Positions 8,370 through 17,191 of a stretch of 64,000 bases of DNA are shown piece after piece. The position numbers were made by a program, and so were the translations under genes. The notes under the pieces were generated by a model. The model saw only the letters and a program-made list of their open reading frames with translations. It did no database searches and was not told the DNA's origin. Source of the stretch: an uncultured Flavihumibacter sp. (GTDB taxonomy: Bacteria; Bacteroidota; Bacteroidia; Chitinophagales; Chitinophagaceae); contig CABHOY010000061.1 of assembly GCA_902168105.1 (NCBI GenBank), positions 62,001 to 126,000 on the forward strand, written 5' to 3'. Position 1 is the stretch's first letter. Each line of letters begins with the position of its first letter.

Positions 8370-9575
8370 ATGAAAAAAAAAGTAATTCCCCTAACACAAA
8401 TTTTTGACAATCAGCATTTACTTTCCAACCTGTTTCCTGAAAGCGGTAAAATATTACTTACGGGAGGCGGAAAGGACTTCGTTGAAAGACTCGGTATTGA
8501 AGCAATTCGAAAAGCTATATTCCATGTTTTGAGCGGCGAAAATATACGTACTCAAACAGAACCTTTATCAAGGAGGAGGATCACACAAGTAAGTGGGGCC
8601 GTGGTGGCTATGTTTGCTAAAGGGTATGCCACTGTAGACAATTTTCGGGATGAATTATCCAAACTTGCCATTACACAACTGAAAACTACCCGTAGTAATA
8701 GAGACGTATGGCCAGCGCAGTGGGTTATTGGCTTGACTGGCAAATTAATGCAAAACGTACTAAGAGGCAATGCCGATGAGCTCGAGAGCTATGTTAAAGA
8801 ATTCGAAACAGCAGTTAGAGACGCCGCTAAACACTGTTACGAACAATTGGGGGACCATAAAATGACACTTGGTTATGTAGAAGATGGTCAGGGCAAACAG
8901 GTTACTTTGGACTGGGAAGGCATAGCGAGACTTACAACGGCTATTGGTGCGCAAACGCTGGCGATCAGAGGCTCAGATAAGTCGATGTATGGTAAGCTAT
9001 TCGAAAGGTTGATCTTGGGCTCTGTATTGACCTTATTTGGCTTTAAGAGAGTAGATCCTAAAAATAATAGAGAGACGCAAGGCGTATTCTGGTTATCAGA
9101 TAGCTCTGATAATAGAGAAAGTGATGCTACAGTTATAATTACTCCTGGAAAACTAGCTCGGTTTGATATTGGGTTTATAGGATCTGGAAATTCTGAAATA
9201 TCGAAAGATAAATTATCAAGGTATGCTAATACTGTGGAGAGCGAAAGTGGGGTAAGCAGTTCTTCCGTAACATTCATTGTAGTTGATAAATTGCCTACGA
9301 CGGGTAAAACACAGGCAGCTGCAAAAAAAATCGGAGCGGAAATTATTCAGATGAGTATGCAGTATTGGCCACGGGAGCTTGGAAATAAACTGCATGAAAG
9401 ATTTGGGTTCACTCATGAAATGCTCGATCTAACAGATCATGAGTTACATACTTACATTCAAGAACGCCTTGACAGAATCGCAGTTCAGGAATTTTTGAGT
9501 GGTATTATTGTGGCAGAAGCAACTGAAGAAACTGAATTAGACAATGCTGATATATTACAGGATGAGGAAGAATAG
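8370..9575 (+). CDS. probable type II restriction endonuclease partner of the adjacent methylase
   Basis: 401 residues from ATG 8370, two bases after the methylase stop. An in-frame ATG at 8322 would overlap the methylase and is less likely. A possible PD-(D/E)xK core is seen in RFDIGFIGSGNSEISKDKLSRY. Position, size and lack of other recognisable domains support a restriction endonuclease. It resembles what I recall of the CfrBI (CCWWGG) endonuclease family, but I cannot confirm this from sequence alone. The C-terminus is acidic. Confidence 0.65.
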   Translation: MKKKVIPLTQIFDNQHLLSNLFPESGKILLTGGGKDFVERLGIEAIRKAIFHVLSGENIRTQTEPLSRRRITQVSGAVVAMFAKGYATVDNFRDELSKLAITQLKTTRSNRDVWPAQWVIGLTGKLMQNVLRGNADELESYVKEFETAVRDAAKHCYEQLGDHKMTLGYVEDGQGKQVTLDWEGIARLTTAIGAQTLAIRGSDKSMYGKLFERLILGSVLTLFGFKRVDPKNNRETQGVFWLSDSSDNRESDATVIITPGKLARFDIGFIGSGNSEISKDKLSRYANTVESESGVSSSSVTFIVVDKLPTTGKTQAAAKKIGAEIIQMSMQYWPRELGNKLHERFGFTHEMLDLTDHELHTYIQERLDRIAVQEFLSGIIVAEATEETELDNADILQDEEE

Positions 9576-10104
9576 GGTATAATACGAATAGTGTCAATAC
9601 CTTAATGCAAGCCGTTAATTAGTCTGGACGTTGTGTCATCGCTAAATGACTAACACAAAAACCACAATATCGTGATAACTCACATTTAAGATAACTCTTG
9701 AGTTGTAGTGTTGACAAAGAGAATCATCTTCAATGGTTGGTTAGATTATTTCTTCCATTAAAAGACGCGAAAGAAAAAAGGCTTGCAGAATGCAGGCCTT
9801 TTCAGAAATCGTGTGGTTTAAAAACGAGGTTGGTGATAACATCCTGGAGAACTTACGCTTCGCAATAGTAGATGAGTTATAGATTGCGTCCAATAAGAAT
9901 TTAAACTTGTTATTACTATAATCTCCTGTGCAAGGTTGGCTTATCAGGGAAAACTGTAACAATTTCAATATTCCATGCACCCACGGTATCTAGTCCATCG
10001 AAGAAAATATTAAAAGTATGGCGCAATCAACCCCATCTTAGTCTCTATCACCCCCGTATCGCCGCAAGCGGATAGTTTAATTTTGAGAAACAATTCTTTT
10101 AGCT
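9576..10104. other. intergenic region with one terminator-like hairpin
   Basis: No credible gene. A hairpin at 9777-9802 (AAAGGCTTGCA/TGCAGGCCTTT, one wobble pair) has A/T runs on both sides and could end the RM transcript. The rest is A+T-rich without recognisable motifs until the promoter at 10078. Confidence 0.5.
10078..10085 (+). promoter_or_regulatory. -7 element TAATTTTG for the DHFR-family gene
   Basis: TAnnTTTG match 20 nt before the ATG at 10105. Confidence 0.5.
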
Positions 10105-10686
10105 ATGCGAAAATTACAAATTAAGATGTCGATGTCTTTCGACGGTTTTGTTGCCGGCTCCAATGGGGAAAACGATTGGATCTTCAAGACCGGTGATGCG
10201 GAATCGAAAGCCTGGGCTTTAGGGCAATGCAGTGAGGCAGGTTTAATCATCATGGGAAGGAAGTCGTTTGAAGCTATGGCCCCTTACTGGCCTACGTCAA
10301 CCGATGCTTTTGCGCCGCTGATGAACGAGATACCTAAGGCGGTCTTTACCCAAAATGGATTTAAAGGTATCGATCAGGGGGACAACCCTTCGCCTGCTGT
10401 AGCTTCCTGGGCGAATGCACGTGTATTTGACGGCGATCTTACCGAGGGGATCAGAGAACTCAAAGCAGAAGATGGAAAACCTATCGTAGCAATCGGTGGA
10501 GCCGGATTTGTGCGAAGTCTTATAGCGACGGGGCTTGTCGATGAGTATTACCTGGCTATTCATCCGGTGGTATTGGGAGCCGGACTGCCGATCTTCGATG
10601 GTCTTGCAAAGTCACTCTTTCTGAAGTTGGTCGATGTGAAGGTTTTCCCAGGAGGAACCACTGTGCATGTTTATCATCCCGCATAA
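10105..10686 (+). CDS. dihydrofolate reductase family protein (RibD C-terminal-like, YyaP/YwjB type)
   Basis: 193 residues with the DHFR/RibD reductase fold: N-terminal MSMSFDGFVAGSNGENDW, IIMGRKSFEAMAPYWP, IVAIGGAGFVRSLIATGLVDEYYLAIHPVVLGAGLPIF and a C-terminal TTVHVYHPA. These stand-alone proteins bind NAD(P)H and are usually not true folate DHFRs; their substrates are mostly unknown. It appears to be monocistronic. Confidence 0.85.
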   Translation: MRKLQIKMSMSFDGFVAGSNGENDWIFKTGDAESKAWALGQCSEAGLIIMGRKSFEAMAPYWPTSTDAFAPLMNEIPKAVFTQNGFKGIDQGDNPSPAVASWANARVFDGDLTEGIRELKAEDGKPIVAIGGAGFVRSLIATGLVDEYYLAIHPVVLGAGLPIFDGLAKSLFLKLVDVKVFPGGTTVHVYHPA

Positions 10687-10765
10687 GGGTTTATTCCAAC
10701 AATTGATTTGATAATAGTCCGGAGGGGAGATGAAAGGCTCAACGTAATACAGGGTCTTTTTTCTA

Positions 10766-10773
10766 TACATTTG
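10766..10773 (+). promoter_or_regulatory. -7 element TACATTTG
   Basis: TAnnTTTG match 56 nt before the start of the 136-residue membrane protein at 10830. Confidence 0.5.
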
Positions 10774-10829
10774 GGTATGGTTATTTAAAGCGTCTGTACC
10801 TTAGAAGGTAGCGTAATAACCGACTACCT

Positions 10830-11240
10830 ATGAAAAGAAAACAAATTATCGCTATTAATCTTTTACTGTTAAGTATCTGGACGTGGATACTTGTATCTTT
10901 TGTTAAAATATATAAGACAGAAGTCTATTTCATTGATTGGAACCCATTTTATAGTCGTACACTTTGGGTCTTATATTTGGGGGCGCTACTGTATGCTCAT
11001 TTCTTTATTACCAGGAAAATGATCTTTAATCTGCTGATAACTACTGTACTCTTTCTGATATTACATTTTTTCACGGTCAGGGTAGTGGACACAGCTATGG
11101 ATTATTTGATGTCGAGGGATCAAAAGACACCATTAGGCTGGACGTTCAAATACCGTTTTCTTGATGTCTTCGTTTTGAATATATTTTTATTACTGGCGTT
11201 TGAAATAGTATTGTATGTTCAACCTTTCAGGAAAAAATAG
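10830..11240 (+). CDS. small integral membrane protein of unknown function
   Basis: 136 residues with about four hydrophobic segments: IIAINLLLLSIWTWILVSF (6-24), TLWVLYLGALLYAHFFI (43-60), IFNLLITTVLFLILHFF (65-81) and DVFVLNIFLLLAFEIVLYV (110-129). A short charged loop lies between the third and fourth. I do not recognise a family. It has its own promoter, and a long hairpin lies 47 nt downstream. Confidence 0.55.
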   Translation: MKRKQIIAINLLLLSIWTWILVSFVKIYKTEVYFIDWNPFYSRTLWVLYLGALLYAHFFITRKMIFNLLITTVLFLILHFFTVRVVDTAMDYLMSRDQKTPLGWTFKYRFLDVFVLNIFLLLAFEIVLYVQPFRKK

Positions 11241-11287
11241 ATATTGTAGCATAAACTGGATAAGTGCTGGAACCATCGGTCAGTGTT

Positions 11288-11364
11288 CGGTACAGGTCCG
11301 GTTCAGTTGTTCTTATCCTACGATGAAGACGTAGCATAAGAACAACTGAACCGGACCTGTACCG
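11288..11364. repeat. near-perfect 77-nt palindrome (long hairpin)
   Basis: A 29-bp perfect inverted repeat (11288-11316 with 11336-11364), one mismatch, then a further 5-bp inner stem CTACG/CGTAG around a 7-nt loop ATGAAGA. No T run follows, and the stem is far longer than the other terminators in the window. It could be a miniature mobile element remnant, a structured RNA or a cruciform site. The region 11365-11620 also holds a 7-bp inverted repeat CGTCACA/TGTGACG at 11393-11411 and nothing else I can name. Confidence 0.85.
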
Positions 11365-11620
11365 ATATCGAAGCGAATGGAAGAAATACAACCGTCACAC
11401 AGTATGTGACGAATTTGTGATTCATATCTGCGCCTTTCCTGCAAAATCAGTGCACCATGTTTTTACGTCCTATGTACATTGCTCGAAGTGACGTAAATAA
11501 AAGTGTTAATATTGTGTCAGTAATCGTAATAAACAGGGCTGCGCCCGGTGCAGAATAGAATCCCTGCATTGACGTGTCAATCACGCTTGAGGTTAAACAA
11601 CAAAATTTAATATACCCCTT

Positions 11621-12058
11621 ATGATGACCAAATATCAATTTGACATTGAAATAATAATTCCGTCGACAATTGAAATTGTCCATATGAAAGATAAGGTTAG
11701 GTTTCGTGGAGGTAAGGAAGATATCAGAGAATTTGTGAAGGAATTTTATAGACTTAAAGTACTTACAGGTGGACAGTTTTGCAAACTAGGAGACTATATA
11801 CTGAAGGTGTCTGATTATTTAACAGAAGATAGAGGAAAAAAGAACCTGATAGAGTTACCCTCACATGCATGGGCTGTCATGGCCAGTAAATTCACCGAGG
11901 TAACATATGAAGATGAAGACAATCCTTTTGACTTTAATGATTGCGGTTACACCAATAAAAATCTATTTGATATTGGTATAGAAGTGATGGATCTGCCAAT
12001 TCGTTACCTGGAATTTTATGAGGATGGGACTTACGAGGAAAAGATAATCAATAGATAG
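11621..12058 (+). CDS. hypothetical cytosolic protein
   Basis: 145 residues, acidic, without a signal peptide or membrane segments. Predicted alternating beta strands (QFDIEIIIPSTIEIV, IRYLEFYEDGTYEEKI) and a helix IREFVKEFYRLKVL. Start is the first of two adjacent ATGs (11621 or 11624). No family recognised. It ends 8 nt before the TonB-domain gene, so the two may be co-transcribed. Confidence 0.55.
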   Translation: MMTKYQFDIEIIIPSTIEIVHMKDKVRFRGGKEDIREFVKEFYRLKVLTGGQFCKLGDYILKVSDYLTEDRGKKNLIELPSHAWAVMASKFTEVTYEDEDNPFDFNDCGYTNKNLFDIGIEVMDLPIRYLEFYEDGTYEEKIINR

Positions 12059-12066
12059 TTTCAAGT

Positions 12067-12495
12067 ATGAGAAAGAGCCTTAAAATGAAAGCTTGCTTCT
12101 TGCTGATATTAGGTGTTTTTTTCAGTGGGGTATCAGAAGCACAGTGTAGATATGATTCTCTTCTAAAAATGACAGTGTATACTTATGTGGAGACGCCTCC
12201 GGCTTTTCCCGGTGGAGAAGAAGCTTTAGCCAGATTTTTGAGTAAGATCGATTATCCCAAAGTGGAGAAGGATGCTGAAATACAGGGAAAGATATACTTC
12301 TCATTTGTTGTAGATACTACGGGAAATATACTTGATAAGCGAATTGCTAACAAAAAGGAGAGCCAGTATACAAACCTGGAAAAGGTAGCGCTGGCTTCCC
12401 TGGATAGGATGCCAAGGTGGAAACCGGGAAAACAAGGCGGAAGGAAAGTAGCGGTAAGATTTATAATACCGATGTTCATTGGCTGGCAGGAATAA
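12067..12495 (+). CDS. secreted TonB C-terminal-domain protein
   Basis: 142 residues with an N-terminal signal peptide (LLILGVFFSGVSEAQ) followed by a single TonB_C domain: PAFPGGEEALARFLSKIDYP, QGKIYFSFVVDTTGNILD, and LASLDRMPRWKPGKQGGRKVAVRFIIP. It lacks the long proline-rich linker and N-terminal membrane anchor of a true energy transducer. Such short secreted TonB_C proteins are common in Bacteroidota; their role is unclear. The start could also be the internal ATG at codon 7. Confidence 0.75.
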   Translation: MRKSLKMKACFLLILGVFFSGVSEAQCRYDSLLKMTVYTYVETPPAFPGGEEALARFLSKIDYPKVEKDAEIQGKIYFSFVVDTTGNILDKRIANKKESQYTNLEKVALASLDRMPRWKPGKQGGRKVAVRFIIPMFIGWQE

Positions 12496-12550
12496 ATTAG
12501 AAATGTGCTTACTGGATCTTTCTACAAAGGATGAAGGTTATTTGTCTGCT

Positions 12551-12600
12551 GGCGTAGTAAAAGAAAAGACTTGCACGCATGCAAGCCATTTCTTTCCGCC
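12551..12600 (+). terminator. hairpin after the TonB-domain gene
   Basis: Three-part imperfect stem: GGCG/CGCC, AAAGAAA/TTTCTTT and CTTGCA/TGCAAG enclosing CGCA. It lies between convergent genes. Confidence 0.5.
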
Positions 12601-12639
12601 AATATTATTGATCCAGTTAAATTCTAATCAATTCTGAGG

Positions 12640-13035
12640 TTATGCAGTAACTGCCTTCTCGTAAGTAGCAGGATATAATTTTCTGAACATAATGTAAGTT
12701 ACTGTTACCATAACAAAAGCAACAATAGCATCTGTCCCGGCTGCGAAGTTAAGCACACTTAGTTTTGAGAAGAAGGCAAATGTGATGTCGAAGAATACGC
12801 CTGCGAATACCCATTCTTTTAATCTAAGTAGTCTGTTCGGCGTTAAAAGAACGATAATGCCTGAAAGCTTGGCAACACCGAGAATGTAGATAAAGTGTGG
12901 AGGATATCCCAGTTGTACTGTTATATCCCATACAATTGGATTCTTTGTCAATTCAAAAATACCGCTAGCTCCAAACCATAAAGAGGTTAATATAACACCT
13001 ATCCAATAAATTACTTTTGTTGTTTTTGAGTTCAT
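12640..13035 (-). CDS. DoxX-like membrane protein
   Basis: 131 residues from the ATG at 13035 (MNSKTTKVIYW). The frame stays open further upstream but that part lacks membrane-protein character. Four transmembrane segments: VIYWIGVILTSLWFGASGIF, FIYILGVAKLSGIIVLL, EWVFAGVFFDITFAFFSKL and AIVAFVMVTVTYIMF. This layout and the LGYPPHFIYILGVAKLSGIIVLL segment fit the DoxX_2 family. DoxX-like proteins are poorly characterised inner-membrane proteins sometimes linked to redox stress. It is separated from the AraC gene by two hairpins, so it has its own transcript. Confidence 0.75.
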   Translation of the reverse strand: MNSKTTKVIYWIGVILTSLWFGASGIFELTKNPIVWDITVQLGYPPHFIYILGVAKLSGIIVLLTPNRLLRLKEWVFAGVFFDITFAFFSKLSVLNFAAGTDAIVAFVMVTVTYIMFRKLYPATYEKAVTA

Positions 13036-13172
13036 GATCGTTGGTTTTACGTTGTTTGTGATACAAAGATGTTCCAAAACCAATAGGCGTGCGAGTGGTT
13101 TGTCTTGAAGTGGACAAATTTGGGTGCCGGTCAGACAATTCCCGGCTTCACAATTTGGGGCTAAACGAAAAA

Positions 13173-13195
13173 CCGCCTCATGTATTATGAGACGG
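13173..13195. terminator. hairpin upstream of the DoxX-like gene
   Basis: CCGCCTCAT/ATGAGACGG (one mismatch) with loop GTATT, A-rich before and TTTTATTG after. It stacks with the stronger terminator at 13262-13302. Confidence 0.5.
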
Positions 13196-13261
13196 CCTTT
13201 TATTGTTGTGGTGTTCTTATTTTTAGATGAACGTGTGATATTATGGATATTCCAGGGTGAA

Positions 13262-13302
13262 TAAAAAAGAAGGAGCATAACGGCCAACGCCGGTATGCTC
13301 CT
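13262..13302 (-). terminator. terminator of the dsbA-like/araC unit
   Basis: Stem GGAGCATA/TATGCTCC (13272-13279, 13294-13301) with an inner GC-rich stem; a run of six T residues follows on the minus strand. It begins 6 nt past the AraC stop codon. Confidence 0.8.
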
Positions 13303-13307
13303 ATCTG

Positions 13308-14144
13308 CTACACAGCTAAAACTTTCTCCTGTCGTTTCTTGAATTCCGAAAAATTGTATCCAGTCTCTTTCTTAAATAGTTTGCTGAAATAACAGATGTC
13401 AGTGAAACCTAAATCCCACGCGACCTCCTTCATGCTGTTGTCTGAATAAGCAGCATGTCTTTTGGCTTCCAGTATGACACGTTGACGAATATGGTGACCG
13501 GCGGTATACCCCGTGGTCTTTTTTATAGCCTCGTTCAGGTAACTGGGAGTAACGCACATAATATCTGCGAATTCGGAAACCTTTTTATGTGCTTTGAAGT
13601 GCTGATCGACTAATTGAATGAATCGTTTTGCCTGTCTGTTGTTATGTGTTTGCTGGTTAGTAGAAGGGGCGGCATGCGATTGCCTGGACATATGAATGAA
13701 AAGAATGTTGAGGTACCTGCTTAATATATCTGAGCTGTAAAGCTGTTGTTGTGAAAATTCCTGGATCAGTTTATCCATGATCGTCTTCATCTCATTACGG
13801 ATCTCTTCACTATAACTGACATTTGCTGATTGCATCAATACGAGCAGCAGATCGGCGTGATAAACAGAGTTATATTCCTGGAGAAAGAGTTCATTAAAAC
13901 GGATGATATATCCTTGCGCATTAAGGTCTACTGTGAACTGATGCAACTGATGAGGCATGATACCAAATACCTGGTCGCACTTGGGAGAATAAGTTTGCAT
14001 GTCAACCTTCAGTGAGCAGGTACCTGAAACGGTCCAGATGATTTCAATGAGGTCATGTGCATGTGGCGCGGGGTTATTGAACTGTTGATTATTTTCTACC
14101 TGGTCAAAAGTATAGATCTCAAAAAATGGTTTGCTGGTATTCAT
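13308..14144 (-). CDS. AraC family transcriptional regulator
   Basis: 278 residues. The N-terminal cupin-like sensor domain (about 1-150) contains PAPHAHDLIEIIWTVSG. The C-terminal double HTH (about 175-275) contains VSEFADIMCVTPSYLNEAIKKTTG and MKEVAWDLGFTDICYFSKLFKKETGYNFSEFKK. It lies 32 bp downstream of the DsbA-fold gene on the same strand, so it probably shares a transcript with it and may control it or the downstream DoxX-like gene. The ligand is unknown. Confidence 0.88.
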   Translation of the reverse strand: MNTSKPFFEIYTFDQVENNQQFNNPAPHAHDLIEIIWTVSGTCSLKVDMQTYSPKCDQVFGIMPHQLHQFTVDLNAQGYIIRFNELFLQEYNSVYHADLLLVLMQSANVSYSEEIRNEMKTIMDKLIQEFSQQQLYSSDILSRYLNILFIHMSRQSHAAPSTNQQTHNNRQAKRFIQLVDQHFKAHKKVSEFADIMCVTPSYLNEAIKKTTGYTAGHHIRQRVILEAKRHAAYSDNSMKEVAWDLGFTDICYFSKLFKKETGYNFSEFKKRQEKVLAV

Positions 14145-14176
14145 AACAACGATATTTAAGCGTTAAGGAGGAAAGT

Positions 14177-14716
14177 TTATGCATTTACCTGTGCAATGGT
14201 CATTGCATATTTACAGGTCTTGTACAATGTGGCATAATGAAGATGCCCGTTATATTTTTTACCATTGATGAAGATGGTTGGAGCCACGTCTACACAACTT
14301 TTATTGCCACTTTCATAATCATTGATGATCTTATGAAAGACTTGTTTACGTTTGCGGCCTTCCTCGTAAAGAGGCATTTCAACGCCAATAGCAGATGCTA
14401 AGTAAGGAAGTATGGTACGCGTCAGGCTGGATTGATTCTCGATGATGATGTCATGCATTTCCCAGAACTTGCCCTGTGTTGCTGCGATTTCAGTTGCGAT
14501 AGCTGCTTCCAGTGACAAAGGATGTTTATCCGGGGCTGGGTAATGACGGAATACAAATTTCAGATCTTTGCCCATAGTACACATCAGGTGTTTTATGGCA
14601 GGATATATGGCTGCACATGCTGCATTCTGCAGATCTGAATACATCAGCAATTCTACCGGAGCAAACAGGTCGCCCTGGTAACGATCACGGACTGCGTTGA
14701 ATATAGGATGTAGCAT
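14177..14716 (-). CDS. DsbA-fold (thioredoxin-like) protein with a degenerate active site
   Basis: 179 residues matching the DsbA/Thioredoxin_4 family over the full length: VELLMYSDLQ, LKFVFRHYPAPDKHPLSLEAA, ATQGKFWEMHDIIIENQ and the cis-Pro loop VAPTIFINGKKYNG. At the active-site position, where relatives have CPYC, it has N31-A-A-C34, so the nucleophilic N-terminal cysteine is missing and only the second cysteine remains. There is no signal peptide; it appears cytosolic. It may be a chaperone-like, monothiol or glutathione-linked protein rather than a dithiol oxidase. First gene of a unit with the AraC regulator. Confidence 0.78.
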   Translation of the reverse strand: MLHPIFNAVRDRYQGDLFAPVELLMYSDLQNAACAAIYPAIKHLMCTMGKDLKFVFRHYPAPDKHPLSLEAAIATEIAATQGKFWEMHDIIIENQSSLTRTILPYLASAIGVEMPLYEEGRKRKQVFHKIINDYESGNKSCVDVAPTIFINGKKYNGHLHYATLYKTCKYAMTIAQVNA

Positions 14717-14849
14717 AACTGGCGGATTTAGATTTTAATAAATTGTCTGCTAATAGTTGATGTTATAAAACTACCCCAATTGACAGGCGGGAAGAAGTGA
14801 CGTTCGCTAAACAGGCAAAAACTGTCGCTATGAGGGGATACTTAAGTGC

Positions 14850-14877
14850 ATAAAAAAAGGGCAGCCATTAGCTGCCC
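14850..14877 (-). terminator. terminator of the hybrid kinase operon
   Basis: Stem GGGCAGC/GCTGCCC with loop CATTA (14859-14877); a seven-T run follows on the minus strand. Confidence 0.8.
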
Positions 14878-14898
14878 TCTTGAATAACCGGGTTAACA

Positions 14899-17130
14899 TT
14901 ACACCTGTGAGTAAAAATCTTCAGCCTCCTGTAAGGCGTTATCGGAAAATGATTTTAGCATATCAATGTGTATCAGTAGCGCAGGCGCGAGTTCAGTAGC
15001 TGATTCCAGCTCATCCAGCGTAGGAAATAAACGCTCTGTCAATCCCATAATAGAAATGGTCGTCTTCATGTTATGGGCTGTGCTTCTTAATGATTTTATG
15101 TCGTTATTATGAAATGCAGATTCAAGTAATGCTATCTCCTGTGGCATCGCATCAATGAACTGTCCGGTCACTTTTTTCTCATATGCTTTATTTCCCCGGC
15201 TGATCTCTTTCATGTAATCCAGGTTAATGTATTGATAAACCGGCGTTTCCTGTTTATCCTGTGTATACTGCCGTTCCTTAATAGAAGAGATAGAGGCAAA
15301 CCTGTTGATAAGCTGATACAGTTCCTTTTCATTGATCGGCTTCGAAATATATTCATTCATACCACTACTGAGACATTTTTCCCGCTCACCTGCCAGGGCA
15401 TGTGCTGTCATGGCGACTATAGGAACGTCCAGTTGCAGTTCCCGCCGGATAAGGCGGGTGGCTGTATAACCATCAATTTCCGGCATCTGGATGTCCATCA
15501 ATATCAGGTCATACCGGTCTTTTTTCAGGTAGTTGAGCGCTTCCGTTCCATTACCGGCCATGTCAAAAGACAGGTCCCACTCTGTGAGCAGGTGCTTCAT
15601 CAGGCTACGGTTCATTTCGTTATCGTCCACTACTAATATCTTTACGGAGCGGTTGGCCGTGATCTTGAACTGGCTGATATCTACTGTTTCCGGTACCGGT
15701 ATTTGTCGGGAAGCGATCGTATATGGAATGAAGAATCTGAAGGTAGTGCCTTTCCCAGGCTCACTCTCAACGCTGATATCTCCGTCCTGCAGTATCACCA
15801 GGTCCTTAACAATGGAAAGCCCAAGGCCGGTACCTCCATATTTACGGGTGATGGAATCTTCCGCCTGATTAAAACGGTCAAAAATGCAGGATAGCTTGGA
15901 TGGTTCAATACCAATACCGGTGTCTGTGATAGAAAATTCCAGCTGAATGGTGTGGCCGTCGCTTTGTTTATTGCTGACCGCAATGTTGATGCCTCCTTTC
16001 TCTGTAAACTTAAGCGCATTTCCGATCAGGTTAACCAATACCTGTGTCAGGCGAGTGGCATCCCCTACCAGGGTGTCTGGAACAGAGGGTGATATTTCTC
16101 CCTGTAGTACCAGCTTTTTCTCTTTCACTTTCTCACTGAAAAGGGTCTGGATAGAGTGCAACAAGCCACGCACACTGAAAGGAGTGGCTTCAATCCTCAC
16201 CATGCCGGCCTCTATTTTCGAGAGGTCAAGAATATCATTGATAATAGTAAGGAGGTTCTCCCCTGCTTTTTGTATGGAGCCGACAAATTCTGAGGAGCTC
16301 TCATCCAGCTTTTTCGCTTTTAACAGATTGGTAAATCCAAGTATAGCGTTTAAGGGCGTCCTGATCTCATGGCTCATATTGGTCATGAAATTTTCTTTGA
16401 TCATGGCGATCTCCCTTACCTTCTTTTCTGATCTATCGAGCTCAAGGATCAGCTTTTGCTGTTGACGTATCCTGGTCATGACAAACCAAAGCATTCCTCC
16501 AGCAGTCATTAATATCAGGCAGATGAGGATAATGCCCCAGTTCCTGGCCCTCCGGCTGCTCTCATTGATATTATTACTGAGCTGTGTCATTACAGACTGC
16601 CGGCTGTCATATATCTTACGTGTAATAGTACTGATCTCATTAGAGATCTCCCTGGCGCGTGGGTTGGCTATCAGACTGGTATCGTCCATTCTTCCGGTGC
16701 GGAAGAACTCGTGCATCAGCTGGTTTTTATTATGAAGTTTCTGACCGGCCAGGTACTGCAGTCTTTTGATATATGATATGGCACTATCGTCTGTATTTAC
16801 CTGTTTCAGGGTATCGACGAATGCTTCTACTTCGGCAATTTTGGTGTCCACACCTTCAATATGGGAGGTGTCGTCCGTGGCAATAGCAGCACGGATGCGA
16901 CTTTCTACCCAGATAATATCCCGCTCGAGTTCACGTAGCTTGTTGCCTGTTTGCAGTTCTTTGAGCAACTTTTGGTTTCCTGTGATCAACTGATCTATAT
17001 TCCGCGAGGAATTATATTGTACAAATGCAAGCACCATTGTACCGGCAAGGAATGCTATCAGAATCAGATATGTAAAGCGATTGTTGTTCATGGTCAATCT
17101 ATAAAGGTCATTTGCCGTCATCATATCCAT
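14899..17130 (-). CDS. hybrid sensor histidine kinase (CHASE3-HisKA-HATPase-REC-Hpt)
   Basis: 743 residues from ATG 17130; the frame opens at a TTG at 17160 and another ATG lies at 17091, so the exact start is uncertain. Order: TM1, a periplasmic helical CHASE3-like domain, TM2 (WGIILICLILMTAGGMLW), coiled coil, HisKA with phospho-acceptor His254 in MSHEIRTPLN, HATPase with DTGIGI and GGTGLGLSI, receiver with Asp546 in LILMDIQMPEIDG, and an Hpt domain with His686 in STAHNMKTT. It is an inner-membrane sensor capable of a four-step phosphorelay. It follows the LytTR regulator gene by 61 nt on the same strand, and the two probably form a signalling pair. Confidence 0.88.
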   Translation of the reverse strand: MDMMTANDLYRLTMNNNRFTYLILIAFLAGTMVLAFVQYNSSRNIDQLITGNQKLLKELQTGNKLRELERDIIWVESRIRAAIATDDTSHIEGVDTKIAEVEAFVDTLKQVNTDDSAISYIKRLQYLAGQKLHNKNQLMHEFFRTGRMDDTSLIANPRAREISNEISTITRKIYDSRQSVMTQLSNNINESSRRARNWGIILICLILMTAGGMLWFVMTRIRQQQKLILELDRSEKKVREIAMIKENFMTNMSHEIRTPLNAILGFTNLLKAKKLDESSSEFVGSIQKAGENLLTIINDILDLSKIEAGMVRIEATPFSVRGLLHSIQTLFSEKVKEKKLVLQGEISPSVPDTLVGDATRLTQVLVNLIGNALKFTEKGGINIAVSNKQSDGHTIQLEFSITDTGIGIEPSKLSCIFDRFNQAEDSITRKYGGTGLGLSIVKDLVILQDGDISVESEPGKGTTFRFFIPYTIASRQIPVPETVDISQFKITANRSVKILVVDDNEMNRSLMKHLLTEWDLSFDMAGNGTEALNYLKKDRYDLILMDIQMPEIDGYTATRLIRRELQLDVPIVAMTAHALAGEREKCLSSGMNEYISKPINEKELYQLINRFASISSIKERQYTQDKQETPVYQYINLDYMKEISRGNKAYEKKVTGQFIDAMPQEIALLESAFHNNDIKSLRSTAHNMKTTISIMGLTERLFPTLDELESATELAPALLIHIDMLKSFSDNALQEAEDFYSQV

Positions 17131-17191
17131 TGATTCGTTTCGCCAGAGAGGCAAAAACAATAGCCGGATGTCTCCAAAAAGCAGTTGGAGA

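Noticed and set aside
9741..9980. 79-codon minus-strand frame after the RM operon
   Set aside because: It contains a terminator hairpin in its body, lacks coding character and has no promoter.
7019..10104. Integrative element with attL/attR at tRNA-Asn
   Set aside because: No integrase and no downstream repeat of the tRNA 3' end were found in the window.
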